Positions 44,001 to 52,779 of a stretch of 64,000 nt of DNA are shown here, one piece after another. The stretch comes from JAALLB01 sp017643495. GTDB taxonomy: Bacteria; Pseudomonadota; Alphaproteobacteria; Rhizobiales; Rhizobiaceae. Location of the stretch: contig OZ244147.1 in the NCBI GenBank assembly GCA_965216105.1, positions 1,550,001-1,614,000 of the forward strand, written 5' to 3'. The notes below the pieces were generated by a model. That model did no database searches. It saw only the letters and a list, made by a program, of their open reading frames with translations, and had not been told where the DNA came from. Every line of letters starts with the position of its first letter. Position 1 is the first letter of the stretch. A program made the position numbers and the translations under genes.

Positions 44001-44031
44001 AAAAGGCCGGCAACGAATTGCCGGCCTTTTT
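44001..44031 (+). terminator. tig terminator
   Basis: A stem of GGCCGGCAA (44005-44013) with TTGCCGGCC (44018-44026) around a CGAA tetraloop, extended by AAAA/TTTT. Classical intrinsic terminator just after tig. Confidence 0.92.
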
Positions 44032-44055
44032 CATGGCTGGTTTTGAAACAATCGG

Positions 44056-44307
44056 TCAGAATGCCTTGAAAGTGAGGGTTGTGAGAGTTCGTTCGACCCC
44101 TTCGATATCAAGCAGGTTGTCATTCAGGAACTTGCCGACATCAGTATCTTTTGGCGGATAGATTTTTGCCATCAAGTCCCATTCACCACTGGTAGAATAG
44201 AGTGATGAACAAATTTCACGTTCATAAAGTACGTCGGCAACCTTGTAGGCAGTGCCGGGTTTGCAGCGGATTTGCACAAAGACCACATTCATCAGACCTT
44301 GTGACAT
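44056..44307 (-). CDS. stand-alone Lrp/AsnC ligand-binding domain protein
   Basis: Protein of 83 aa corresponding to the RAM (AsnC C-terminal) domain only, with no HTH. VFVQIRCKPGTAYKVADVL and the GEWDLMAKIY strand are typical. It lies 2 nt after the coxG-like gene and is probably co-translated. Such single-domain proteins may sense amino acids or modulate Lrp partners. Confidence 0.8.
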   Translation of the reverse strand: MSQGLMNVVFVQIRCKPGTAYKVADVLYEREICSSLYSTSGEWDLMAKIYPPKDTDVGKFLNDNLLDIEGVERTLTTLTFKAF

Positions 44308-44309
44308 GA

Positions 44310-44762
44310 TTATGCTCCGTTCTTTTCGCTCATTACTTCCTTGAAGTTTTCAAAAAACTTTCCGGCAAGCTTTTGCGATGTGCTCTTGACCAGACGGGAA
44401 CCAAGCTGGGCGAGTTTGCCGCCAATGTCAGCTTTAGCATTGTAGCGTAGAATGGTCTCATCACCATCCTCTTCAAGTTCCACGTCTGCGCCGCCCTTGG
44501 CAAACCCTGCCATGCCACCATTGCCTTCGCCGCTGAGTGAAAACCGCTCCGGTGCATTGCTAGGATCAAGTGTTACCGTGCCACCAAACTTTGCCTTAAC
44601 CGGGCCGACCTTGAGTTGGACCTTTGCCTCCAGTTCCGTATCGGAATGTTTGACGAGTTCTTCGCAGCCCGGAATGCACTGTTTGAGAATTTCCGGATCA
44701 TTCAGGCCTGCATATACCTGATCTCGTGGAGCAGGAATGCGAACTTCGTCTTGCATCTCCAT
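44310..44762 (-). CDS. CoxG/SRPBCC-family protein
   Basis: Protein of 150 aa with the carbon monoxide dehydrogenase subunit G fold (IPAPRDQVYAGLNDPEILKQCIPGCEEL; AKADIGGKLAQLGSRLVKSTSQ). CoxG anchors or matures molybdenum hydroxylases at the membrane. No Mo-hydroxylase is next to it. AGAGG precedes the ATG at 44762. Forms a two-gene operon with the Lrp-like domain protein. Confidence 0.85.
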   Translation of the reverse strand: MEMQDEVRIPAPRDQVYAGLNDPEILKQCIPGCEELVKHSDTELEAKVQLKVGPVKAKFGGTVTLDPSNAPERFSLSGEGNGGMAGFAKGGADVELEEDGDETILRYNAKADIGGKLAQLGSRLVKSTSQKLAGKFFENFKEVMSEKNGA

Positions 44763-44893
44763 TGGCGGCTACCTCTGCGTGATTGTTCAAACTTCGCGGA
44801 CATTACAAGAATTGATGAGGGATTTGAACCGGATATGTGACATGGTTCAGGAAATGAATCACATTTTTGTTTGATCAATTTCCGGGATTTTTC

Positions 44894-45838
44894 ATGACTG
44901 ATTTTTCTTCCGCACTGATTCTGCACAATTATCCGCAATCACCTGTTGCTGAAAAAGTGCGTGTTGCATTCGGTATCAAGGGGCTCACATGGCACCACGT
45001 GGAAATACCCCGCCTGCCGCCAAAGGAAAACCTCGTTAAGCTGACAGGCGGTTACAGACGTACGCCGGTTGCCCAGATTGGTGCAGACATTTACTGCGAC
45101 AGTGCCTGCATCATCATGGAACTTGAGAAGCGGTTTCCGTCGCCGACATTCTTTCCGACGCGAGACAGCGGTTTGCTGTGGTTTCTTAGCAGGCTAACGG
45201 ATGGCGCATTCTTCGATCTGGCGGTGAAGCTGGTGCTGGGGTCTGCGGGGGACAATCTCCCACAGGATTTTGCCGAGGACCGCGGACGTCTCTATTTCGG
45301 AACAGACTGGGCAGCTGCCCTGAAAGCTGCCAATTCCGAATTGCCCCACATCGTTGCCCAGATGCGTGCCATGCTGTTGTGGCTGGATGATCTGCTTTCA
45401 GACGGTCGCAGTTTTCTCACCGGGGAAGCGGGCTCTGCATTTGATGCGCAGGTCTATCATGCTGTGTGGTTCATCCGTGGTCGATGGGAGGGCGGGCCAC
45501 GGTTTCTGTCCGGGTTTGATCACCTCGAAAGATGGGAAAACAACATGCTCGAAATCGGGCATGGAACAGTGGAGCAGATGGAAGCAGAGAAATCGCTGGA
45601 GATTGCTGCAGCACATGAGCCTGTAGAAATCGAAGGCAACGACAGCAATGACCCGCAGGGGCTGAAAGCGGGTATGGAAGTGAGCATCTCGCCCGATGTT
45701 GATGGTGGTGAGCAGCCTGTATCAGGTATCGTTGCAGCAGCAAGCGGACACAGAATTACCCTCGCCCGGAAGGAGCCTGGCATTGGTAATCTGCATGTGC
45801 ATTTCCCCCGTGCAGGCTACAAGGTCCAAATCAGCTAA
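44894..45838 (+). CDS. glutathione S-transferase-like protein with C-terminal beta extension
   Basis: Protein of 314 aa from ATG 44894. The thioredoxin-like N-domain (LILHNYPQSPVAEKVRVAFGIKGL) and helical GST C-domain occupy about residues 1-220. About 90 further residues follow, rich in Gly/Val/Ile (GMEVSISPDVDGGEQPVSGIV), probably a small beta-barrel. The extension is unusual for GSTs. An earlier TTG (44867) is a less likely start. Confidence 0.8.
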   Translation: MTDFSSALILHNYPQSPVAEKVRVAFGIKGLTWHHVEIPRLPPKENLVKLTGGYRRTPVAQIGADIYCDSACIIMELEKRFPSPTFFPTRDSGLLWFLSRLTDGAFFDLAVKLVLGSAGDNLPQDFAEDRGRLYFGTDWAAALKAANSELPHIVAQMRAMLLWLDDLLSDGRSFLTGEAGSAFDAQVYHAVWFIRGRWEGGPRFLSGFDHLERWENNMLEIGHGTVEQMEAEKSLEIAAAHEPVEIEGNDSNDPQGLKAGMEVSISPDVDGGEQPVSGIVAAASGHRITLARKEPGIGNLHVHFPRAGYKVQIS

Positions 45839-45869
45839 AGGCAGATTTTTGATGCTCGGGGGTGTTGTG

Positions 45870-46661
45870 TCAGCCGTTGAAACGCAAGGAAAGACAAGAC
45901 ATTCCGCCATCGAGCTTTGCACATTCACTATTGCCCACGTGGCGAACTTCAAAGCCTTCCCGCATCAATTTTTCTGCGGTTTTGGGAAAGCCTGATGGCA
46001 TGATCACAAACTGATTGAAGCGAATTGTATTGGCAGCGGCCTCTTCACCATCCTCTGTATGGATAACGCGATATCCTGCGAAGCAGCCTGATGCATCAAG
46101 CCGTTTTGTTGACAAAATGGTGTTTTCTCCAAGCAATGAGCAATCGGTCTTGAAGTGCAATACACCTGCCGGAGTGTCCACTTCGCGGACAACGTGGCCA
46201 TGAGGTTCTACTATCCTTGTCAGTTCTGCGATTCCCTCAGAGTCGGTGCGTGCGGATTTCCCGACCAGGATTTCCTTGTCAGTTACCAGTATGTCGCCGC
46301 CTTCAATAAAACCGGACCCTTCGATTGCGGCTACTGTTTTGAAGTGTTTTCGCAGGGCCGGTGCCATGTGCTCGACCTCTCCAAGACGTGATGGAGCGCC
46401 GGGACGCATCAGGACAGCAAGGCCGGGAAGACAAAGTGCATCATCTTCCACGAAGACAGAATCGGGGAATGCTTCGAGCGCTTCCAGTTCGGTGACATCT
46501 GCTCCGGTTTCGCGCAACAGCCCGACATATTCGTTGTGATGTAGCTGCATCAGGGCAAGATCGGGTGTGCCGGTGTCTTCTGCCCGCAGTCCGTTGACAA
46601 TGCTGGCAGATGGACGGCGGGTTATCGCGTGGCTGAATTGAAAAGTCGGGTTGTATGACAT
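45870..46661 (-). CDS. dimethylargininase / arginine deiminase-superfamily hydrolase
   Basis: Protein of 263 aa of the amidinotransferase fold. The catalytic residues are visible: VFVEDDALCL with the Glu/Asp pair, VLHFKTDCSLL with the His, and GGMSCLSLRF with the nucleophile Cys near residue 257. It probably hydrolyses N-methylated arginine to citrulline and methylamine. It lies 17 bp after a GtrA gene on the same strand. Confidence 0.87.
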   Translation of the reverse strand: MSYNPTFQFSHAITRRPSASIVNGLRAEDTGTPDLALMQLHHNEYVGLLRETGADVTELEALEAFPDSVFVEDDALCLPGLAVLMRPGAPSRLGEVEHMAPALRKHFKTVAAIEGSGFIEGGDILVTDKEILVGKSARTDSEGIAELTRIVEPHGHVVREVDTPAGVLHFKTDCSLLGENTILSTKRLDASGCFAGYRVIHTEDGEEAAANTIRFNQFVIMPSGFPKTAEKLMREGFEVRHVGNSECAKLDGGMSCLSLRFNG

Positions 46662-46678
46662 GGGTATCCGGAAAAAGA

Positions 46679-47056
46679 CTAGTCGGTGGTTGCGAAAGAC
46701 CAGATCCTGTTCAGGCCGAAAGTGATCGGAATGATTGCGCCGGTCGTAATGATTTGAGCCGGAATATAGGGGATGTGCAACAGCCTTACAAACAGGAACA
46801 TCAGCAATGCATTGCTGATGATTGCCAGGGCTGCAACAGTAAAAAACCTTGGCACGGCGTTCTTGTGTGCTGCGTTCGAACGGAACGTATACTTGCGATT
46901 AAGGTAATAGCTCAAAACAGCTCCGCCAATTGCCCCCCAGACAGAAGCGTGGACCGGTTGAAGCAGGTTGAATTCCACAAGCGAAACCAGGATTGCATAC
47001 TGGAAAACGGTGGTAATCAGCCCTGCAACCACAAAGCTTGAAAATTGCCGTCTCAT
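46679..47056 (-). CDS. GtrA-family membrane protein
   Basis: Protein of 125 aa from ATG 47056 after GGTGAG. It has four membrane helices and the GtrA pattern (FVVAGLITTVFQYAILVSLV; YYLNRKYTFRS). GtrA proteins are thought to flip or bind polyprenyl-linked sugars. No glycosyltransferase partner is adjacent. Confidence 0.85.
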   Translation of the reverse strand: MRRQFSSFVVAGLITTVFQYAILVSLVEFNLLQPVHASVWGAIGGAVLSYYLNRKYTFRSNAAHKNAVPRFFTVAALAIISNALLMFLFVRLLHIPYIPAQIITTGAIIPITFGLNRIWSFATTD

Positions 47057-47194
47057 TGTATTCTCACCAATGATCATTCCGTGCTTTCGTTTGCGTTAGT
47101 TGCCTCACCAACTGATCAGAAGGGTTATGGCACAATTTTGTTAACCACTCACTTCTACACTGTTGGGGATAGGTGTGAGCTATGAGCCAACGTC

Positions 47195-47782
47195 ATGTAC
47201 GAAGTAGGAATGTCTTCAACACGGGAAGATGAAACCGCGATTCCCGCGGACGATGCCTCGTTGCTTGCTGTACAGGCGCCTTATACTCAGTCAGTAGCGA
47301 TTGATCCAACCCGGCACGGTTATGCTGACCAGGTGATTGATCTTGCGCCGATCGCAGTCAGGGTAGTGGCAGGGATGATGGTTGCCGTGTTCGTGTTCGG
47401 TATTGCCAAATTTTTCACAGAAAGCGAACAGGCCAATGCGGTTGCAGAAGTGGAATTGCAACAGGATTGGGAGCAAACCCGAATTGCGAAAAAGGTCAAT
47501 GATGCGTTTCTCGTGCCTGTGAAACGGGAGTTTGCCCCGTCGCCGGTCGTAGACCCGATGTACACAGCATCTGTTCCCCGCAGCGAGAAAAATGAAACAC
47601 CGGTCTCGATTGGTGAAATTGCAGCATCGTCAGAGATCGGTTTCTACACGGTTCAGCCTGGTGATACCCTGAGCGCCATTGCCTCGCGCAACGGTATCCC
47701 TGCAGCCGCATTAATCAGGCGCAATGATATCAAGGATCCCAAACGCCTGCGGCCCGGGATGCAACTGGTTCTGGCGCCCTAG
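47195..47782 (+). CDS. membrane-anchored LysM protein
   Basis: Protein of 195 aa with one membrane helix at about residues 50-72 (VRVVAGMMVAVFVFGIAKFF) and a C-terminal LysM domain (FYTVQPGDTLSAIASRNGIP) at about 150-194. It would bind peptidoglycan from the inner membrane. The start is uncertain (47195 or 47210); neither has a good ribosome site. It converges with hemA. Confidence 0.8.
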   Translation: MYEVGMSSTREDETAIPADDASLLAVQAPYTQSVAIDPTRHGYADQVIDLAPIAVRVVAGMMVAVFVFGIAKFFTESEQANAVAEVELQQDWEQTRIAKKVNDAFLVPVKREFAPSPVVDPMYTASVPRSEKNETPVSIGEIAASSEIGFYTVQPGDTLSAIASRNGIPAAALIRRNDIKDPKRLRPGMQLVLAP

Positions 47783-47798
47783 ATCTACCGGATTACGG

Positions 47799-49013
47799 TC
47801 AGGCAACAGCCCTTGCCAGGGCGCATTGCGACCACAGTTCGGAAAGGGCCGTAACCAGATTGTCTATATCTTCATCGCTGTGCATCGGTGAAGGTGTGAT
47901 GCGCAACCGCTCTGTGCCTTTGGGTACAGTGGGATAATTGATCGGTTGAACATAAATCCCGTACTGCTCGAGCAACAGGTCGGAAATAAACTTGCATTTT
48001 TTCGGATCGCCCACCATCACAGGAATGATATGGCTGTCGTTGTCCATGTGAGGCAATCCCAGAGCATCCAGACGCTCGCGTACCTTTCGTACATTCCTGC
48101 GCTGTCTCATCCTCTCCAGATCACTGTTTTTGAGATGGCGTACCGATGCGCATGCACCAGCAGCAAGTGCAGGGGGAAGGGCAGTTGAGAAAATGAAACC
48201 GGACGCAAAGGAGCGAACAAAGTCAACCAGGTTGGTCGAGCCGGTGATATATCCGCCCATGACACCATATGCCTTGCCCAGAGTACCTTGTATCAAAGTC
48301 ACACGATCCATAAGGCCTTCACGCTCGGCAATGCCCGCACCGCGAGCACCATACATGCCCACGGCGTGAACCTCATCAAGATATGTCATGGCGCCATACT
48401 GCTTAGCCACGTCGCAGATTTCCGCAATGGGAGCAATGTCACCATCCATGGAGTAAACTGATTCAAAGGCAACAATCTTGGCGGCATCCGGATCTGCGTC
48501 AGCAAGCTTTCGGGCCAGATCCTCAACGTCATTGTGTTTCCAAATGGCCTTGTTTGCACGGCTGTGCCGCATGCCTTCAATCATTGAGGCATGGTTGAGG
48601 GCATCGGAAAAAATCGTGGCATCCGGTAGGCGGGCGCCCAGTGTGCCCAAAGCTGCCCAGTTGGCAACATATCCGGATGTCAGCAACAATGCGGCTTCCT
48701 TGGCATGGAGGTCAGCCAATTCCTGCTCAAGCAGTACGTGATAATGGTTGGTGCCGGAAATGTTCCGTGTGCCACCGGCTCCTGCTCCACAGCGATCGAT
48801 GGCTTCTTTCATCGCTTCGACAGTAGAGGTGTGCTGGCCCATGCCAAGATAGTCATTCGAGCACCATACGGTGACTTCACGTGTGCCGTCTTCTGAATGC
48901 CGCACAGCTTTCGGGAATGAACCTTTTCTGCGCTCAAGATCGGCAAAAACCCGGTAATTACCAGCCTCTTTCAATGCGTCCAGCTCATTTTTAAAGAAAT
49001 CTTCGAAATTCAT
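47799..49013 (-). CDS. hemA: 5-aminolevulinate synthase
   Basis: Protein of 404 aa. The ATG at 49013 after GGAG gives the family's usual N-terminus MNFEDFFKNELDALK. Motifs include the PLP region with TLIQGTLGKAYG (Lys) and DEVHAVGMYG. It condenses glycine and succinyl-CoA, the C4 route to haem typical of alphaproteobacteria. It also supplies the tetrapyrrole for cobalamin, which the corrinoid island needs. Confidence 0.95.
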   Translation of the reverse strand: MNFEDFFKNELDALKEAGNYRVFADLERRKGSFPKAVRHSEDGTREVTVWCSNDYLGMGQHTSTVEAMKEAIDRCGAGAGGTRNISGTNHYHVLLEQELADLHAKEAALLLTSGYVANWAALGTLGARLPDATIFSDALNHASMIEGMRHSRANKAIWKHNDVEDLARKLADADPDAAKIVAFESVYSMDGDIAPIAEICDVAKQYGAMTYLDEVHAVGMYGARGAGIAEREGLMDRVTLIQGTLGKAYGVMGGYITGSTNLVDFVRSFASGFIFSTALPPALAAGACASVRHLKNSDLERMRQRRNVRKVRERLDALGLPHMDNDSHIIPVMVGDPKKCKFISDLLLEQYGIYVQPINYPTVPKGTERLRITPSPMHSDEDIDNLVTALSELWSQCALARAVA

Positions 49014-49197
49014 TTCGTCGTACTCCAAGCTGGTACCGGTATAATTGTTCTGGCCGGATGCATAAAGTTGATCATAACCTGAATTTTGGGGCAATTTGTC
49101 CCGCCTGCAAAAAATCTTTGTGAAACAGGCGTGATTCTTGTGCCGGAAGGAAACTTTTCTGTTCGGTAGGGGTTGGTATGATTAGCAGGGAGACATT

Positions 49198-49704
49198 ATG
49201 AGTTTTGAAAACTGGGTTCCGGAATATGTAGCCGATGGCCAACTGGCAATGGTCTGCGTGCGCCTGCTGGGCGCTGCCCTGCTGAGTTCGGTAATCGGTT
49301 TTGAACGTGAATCCCGAGATCATGCGGCTGGCCTTCGCACAAACATGCTGGTCGGAGTCGCTTCGGCTTCATTCGCATTGGTAACCCTGTTGTTGCTTGA
49401 GGCGTCCCCGCACCTGAACAGTTCAGACAATGTTTTGCGTCTTGACCCGATACGCCTGATTGAAGCAGTCACGGGAGGCGTTGCATTTCTTGCTGCAGGT
49501 GTCATCATTTTCACACGAGGCAGGGTTCACGGTCTTACGACCGGTGCCAGCATGTGGCTTTCAGCAGCGATAGGGCTTTCTGCAGGCCTTGGATACTGGG
49601 TCGTTGCCATCCCGGCAGCCGTTACCGGGTTGGTCATTCTGACTGCGATTCGACTGTTGGAGAAAAAACTGGGTATCCGGGGAACCCGCAATTACTCTGA
49701 ATGA
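49198..49704 (+). CDS. MgtC/SapB-family membrane protein
   Basis: Protein of 168 aa with four to five helices and the MgtC signature LLGAALLSSVIGFERESRDHAAGLRTNMLVGV. GGGAGACATT precedes the ATG. MgtC proteins inhibit the F-ATPase in some pathogens; in free-living bacteria the role in low Mg2+ or acid is uncertain. Lacks the soluble C-terminal domain of long MgtC. Confidence 0.87.
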   Translation: MSFENWVPEYVADGQLAMVCVRLLGAALLSSVIGFERESRDHAAGLRTNMLVGVASASFALVTLLLLEASPHLNSSDNVLRLDPIRLIEAVTGGVAFLAAGVIIFTRGRVHGLTTGASMWLSAAIGLSAGLGYWVVAIPAAVTGLVILTAIRLLEKKLGIRGTRNYSE

Positions 49705-49964
49705 GCCGGTTTATTCCATAACCTGAATAATCAGGCCTGAGCGTTTTGCCAGGACGCATTTTCGGATCAAACACAGTTTTTAAAGTTTCAGGGACCATGA
49801 ACGGTTGGCCCCGGTGCATGGTGGATGTATAGATTGCCCCTGATTTATGGACACATGCAATCTCAGTTTGGAGCGGGTTTCAGAAACCGGCGTGATAGTA
49901 AAGCCGGGCGAGCGTGTTCTGTTTCCAGACCGAACTGCAGTGGATGTTTGAGGTGTGGTGAGTA

Positions 49965-50957
49965 ATGACTGAATATCAACCAGACAGGTTTGCCATTGCA
50001 CCCATGATGGACTGGACAGACCGACATTGCCGGTTTTTTCACCGTCTCATGACGAAGCATGCGTTGCTATATACGGAAATGGTTGTTGCGGACGCCATCC
50101 TACATGGTGATCCTGTCCAGCTTTTGGGATTTGATCCTGCCGAACATCCGGTAGCATTGCAACTTGGAGGGAGTGATCCTGAAAAACTGGCGCTCGCTGC
50201 CAGAACAGGGGAGGTGTTCGGATATGACGAAATCAATCTCAATGTCGGCTGCCCCTCCGATCGTGTGCAATCAGGTACATTCGGTGCCTGTCTGATGCAG
50301 GAACCGGAACTGGTTGCCAGGTGTGTTGGTGCGATGAAGGCGGAAGTCAGCATACCTGTAACAGTGAAATGTCGCATAGGAGTGGATGACCAGATACCCG
50401 AAATAGCCCTGCTGGCATTGGCGAAAGCTGTCTGGGAAGCAGGTTGCGACCGCTTGTGGGTGCATGCAAGGAAAGCATGGCTACAGGGGCTTAGCCCTAA
50501 GGAAAATCGTGATATTCCCCCGCTTGATTATGACCTCGTCTATCGCCTCAAGCAGGAAAACCCGGACCAATTTGTTGGAATCAATGGTGGGATTGAAACC
50601 ATCAGTGATGCAGTCGAGCATCTGCAACATGTCGACGGAACCATGCTTGGCAGGGCCCCTTACAGAAGGCCTGACATGTTGAGATCTGTCGATAGCCGGA
50701 TTTTTGATGATCACAGAAGTCCAATCAGTCTGGACATGTTGTGTGATGCCATGTGCGACTACGCTGAAATGCACCTTTCACGGGGAGGGCGATTGAATCA
50801 TATTACCCGCCACATGATCGGGTTGTTTCAATCGGTTTCAGGTGCCCGTCGGTACCGGCAAATTCTCAGTGTTGAATCCACAAAGGAAAAGGCAAGTCCG
50901 GAAGTCATTCGGCTTGCCTTCTCAGCAGTCGATTATCATCAATTAGATGCGGCCTGA
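49965..50957 (+). CDS. dusA: tRNA-dihydrouridine synthase
   Basis: Protein of 330 aa, DusA subfamily. The FMN barrel starts FAIAPMMDWTDRHCRFF, and NLNVGCPSDRVQSGTFGACLM contains the catalytic Cys. RAPYRRPDML and a helical C-terminal domain complete it. It reduces uridine 20/20a in tRNA. Confidence 0.95.
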   Translation: MTEYQPDRFAIAPMMDWTDRHCRFFHRLMTKHALLYTEMVVADAILHGDPVQLLGFDPAEHPVALQLGGSDPEKLALAARTGEVFGYDEINLNVGCPSDRVQSGTFGACLMQEPELVARCVGAMKAEVSIPVTVKCRIGVDDQIPEIALLALAKAVWEAGCDRLWVHARKAWLQGLSPKENRDIPPLDYDLVYRLKQENPDQFVGINGGIETISDAVEHLQHVDGTMLGRAPYRRPDMLRSVDSRIFDDHRSPISLDMLCDAMCDYAEMHLSRGGRLNHITRHMIGLFQSVSGARRYRQILSVESTKEKASPEVIRLAFSAVDYHQLDAA

Positions 50958-50966
50958 TTGTGCAAT

Positions 50967-51428
50967 TTATTGCAGGGCCGATACTACTTGGCCATCAGTC
51001 AGAATGCTCGCAAATTCACTGCCGGTGATGGCAAGATTTACTCGGTCCTCTTGCAGTTCGGCATATTTTGCTTCGAGCTGTACGGCAATGTTGCCTTCGG
51101 GAGTGCCTACCACCAGTTCGGTAACATAGCCGCTCTCATCAAGTATGGCGTCTTCAATGTAACCGACATACCGACCGTCGCTTGAATATGCTGACATACC
51201 GAGCCATGCATCATTCAATTCATGCTCGTGACCCTGATCACGCAAAGCGCCATCAAAATCAAACTGTCCAAACCGGCCATCATCAAAGCTGGCTTGTGGT
51301 GCGTAGCTCATAAGTGTTGAATTTCCATTGCCCAATTGTTCCTCGGCAATGGCGATAGTAGACGTAGTTGCACCTGCCAAAAACAGTACTCCAGCAGCTG
51401 CCAAAACAGTTTTTGCAAGATTTTTCAT
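50967..51428 (-). CDS. secreted PRC-barrel protein
   Basis: Protein of 153 aa with a signal peptide (residues 1-28) and a C-terminal PRC-barrel-like region (about 75-140; GMSAYSSDGRYVGYIEDAILDESG). Exported PRC-barrel proteins are common in Rhizobiales and of unknown role. Convergent with dusA. Confidence 0.75.
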   Translation of the reverse strand: MKNLAKTVLAAAGVLFLAGATTSTIAIAEEQLGNGNSTLMSYAPQASFDDGRFGQFDFDGALRDQGHEHELNDAWLGMSAYSSDGRYVGYIEDAILDESGYVTELVVGTPEGNIAVQLEAKYAELQEDRVNLAITGSEFASILTDGQVVSALQ

Positions 51429-51682
51429 TGTTCAACTTCCCTGTGTTATCTGACATTACAATGATGTCAGGGCTGTTATGGTTCCCATTAAGCCTCAACA
51501 CATCGAGGCAAACTGTGCGAAATTGCACATCGTCACTGCAAATGGTTAACCGACAGGCCCGGAAGTTGCATGTTGACCTGTTCGGTCAGGAAGGGGGGTA
51601 ATCGAATATGTTTTCGTGAAATCAGTCTGTTGGAGGGTTTTGTTCAAATTTATGGCTTCATCAAACCAGCACGGATGAGCGA

Positions 51683-51712
51683 AAACACAAAAAAACGCGT
51701 TTTTTTGTGTTT
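51683..51712 (-). terminator. 30-bp perfect palindrome overlapping the aspartic protease stop
   Basis: AAACACAAAAAAACG followed by its exact complement. It ends at the first base of the TGA of the protease gene at 51712. On the minus strand it reads as a hairpin with A7/T7 arms and serves as a compact terminator. Confidence 0.7.
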
Positions 51713-52425
51713 CAATCAGTCAAATATAGCTCTTCACCGCGAAATTCGAAGGCTGACAGGGAATTCAGGAAGCTCATTCCAAGCAGGCTTTGTACCAGGG
51801 AATTGCTGCGTCCTACAAGAATATCAACATTGCGTCGTTCAATGGGACCCAGAGTGGCAGTGTTGATTTCAGCCCGGGCGAAATAGCCGATACCGTTGGC
51901 TGTGCTGCTGGCAACTGAATAGTCGAGCTTGTCTGTGTCAATACCGGCTGCTGCGGCATCCCTTTCCGTAAGTACAATGCTGCTGGCACCTGTATCAATC
52001 AGCATCGCTGTCGTGGTTCCGTTCAACGTCATGCGGGCGAGAAAGTGATTGTTTGCTGACCGGAACAGCACAACGCGATACTTGCCATCAAGGGACTGAA
52101 CAGATCGCGGACTGCCGGGCACCAAACCAGCAGTCATTCGTGATGCAATGTCCTGGAGGTCGAACCGGAAAACGTAACCGGCTGCGAGAAGAATGAATAT
52201 CAGTAGCCATAGTACCGCATTTCTGGCCGCTTCCCGCAAACTGCCCCTGCCTGGCAGGATGGCAGATGCGATGACTGCGAACCAAAGGCTGAGCAGGGCG
52301 AATTGCGCAAAATCCGATTTCATCATGCCAAAGGTGGCGGCAGTTTCGCTGCTCAAGACCAAATAGAGTACAATTCCACCGATCAGGCCCAGTATTATCC
52401 AGAAAAATGTCTTGCTGTTTCTCAT
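51712..52425 (-). CDS. membrane-anchored retropepsin-like aspartic protease (TIGR02281 type)
   Basis: Protein of 237 aa with N-terminal hydrophobic helices (about 8-27, 38-58, 70-88) and a clan AA protease domain: the active site is MLIDTGASSIVLTERDA. Single-domain enzymes of this type probably dimerise. Function in alphaproteobacteria is not established. The start overlaps the DUF1289 stop by ATGA. Confidence 0.87.
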   Translation of the reverse strand: MRNSKTFFWIILGLIGGIVLYLVLSSETAATFGMMKSDFAQFALLSLWFAVIASAILPGRGSLREAARNAVLWLLIFILLAAGYVFRFDLQDIASRMTAGLVPGSPRSVQSLDGKYRVVLFRSANNHFLARMTLNGTTTAMLIDTGASSIVLTERDAAAAGIDTDKLDYSVASSTANGIGYFARAEINTATLGPIERRNVDILVGRSNSLVQSLLGMSFLNSLSAFEFRGEELYLTD

Positions 52426-52658
52426 GACCGGGCTTGTTGCTTCATGCGGCGCATCTGCGCCCGTTTGGTTTCCCTCCGGGGCTTGCGTTCAACAGTTTCA
52501 AGTCTGGCTGGTAAACCTTCCATTATCTCCGAGCGCTCCTTGTCTGAGTAGTTCATCCATTGGCCGATTTCTTGCTGGGTACGGCCGCAGCCGAAACAAT
52601 AGCCTGTTTTGGTATCAATTGAGCAGACAAGGATGCAGGGGGACTGGATCTTGCTCAT
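52422..52658 (-). CDS. DUF1289 small Cys-rich protein
   Basis: Protein of 78 aa. The DUF1289 signature SPCILVCSIDTKTGYCFGCGRT supplies four Cys, suggestive of zinc or Fe-S binding, followed by EIGQWMNYSDKER. It is coupled by ATGA to the aspartic protease and divergent from the CobT-like gene. Function unknown. Confidence 0.88.
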   Translation of the reverse strand: MSKIQSPCILVCSIDTKTGYCFGCGRTQQEIGQWMNYSDKERSEIMEGLPARLETVERKPRRETKRAQMRRMKQQARS

Positions 52659-52779
52659 CTATAAATCACCGGAAATGTGGATTAGAAGTGGACTGAAGTG
52701 CATTGGATACAATATGGGAAGAGAATTCCAAAGCGCAATCCAGTGCAGTTTTTCTTCATCCCCTACCAGTGGAGTATCC

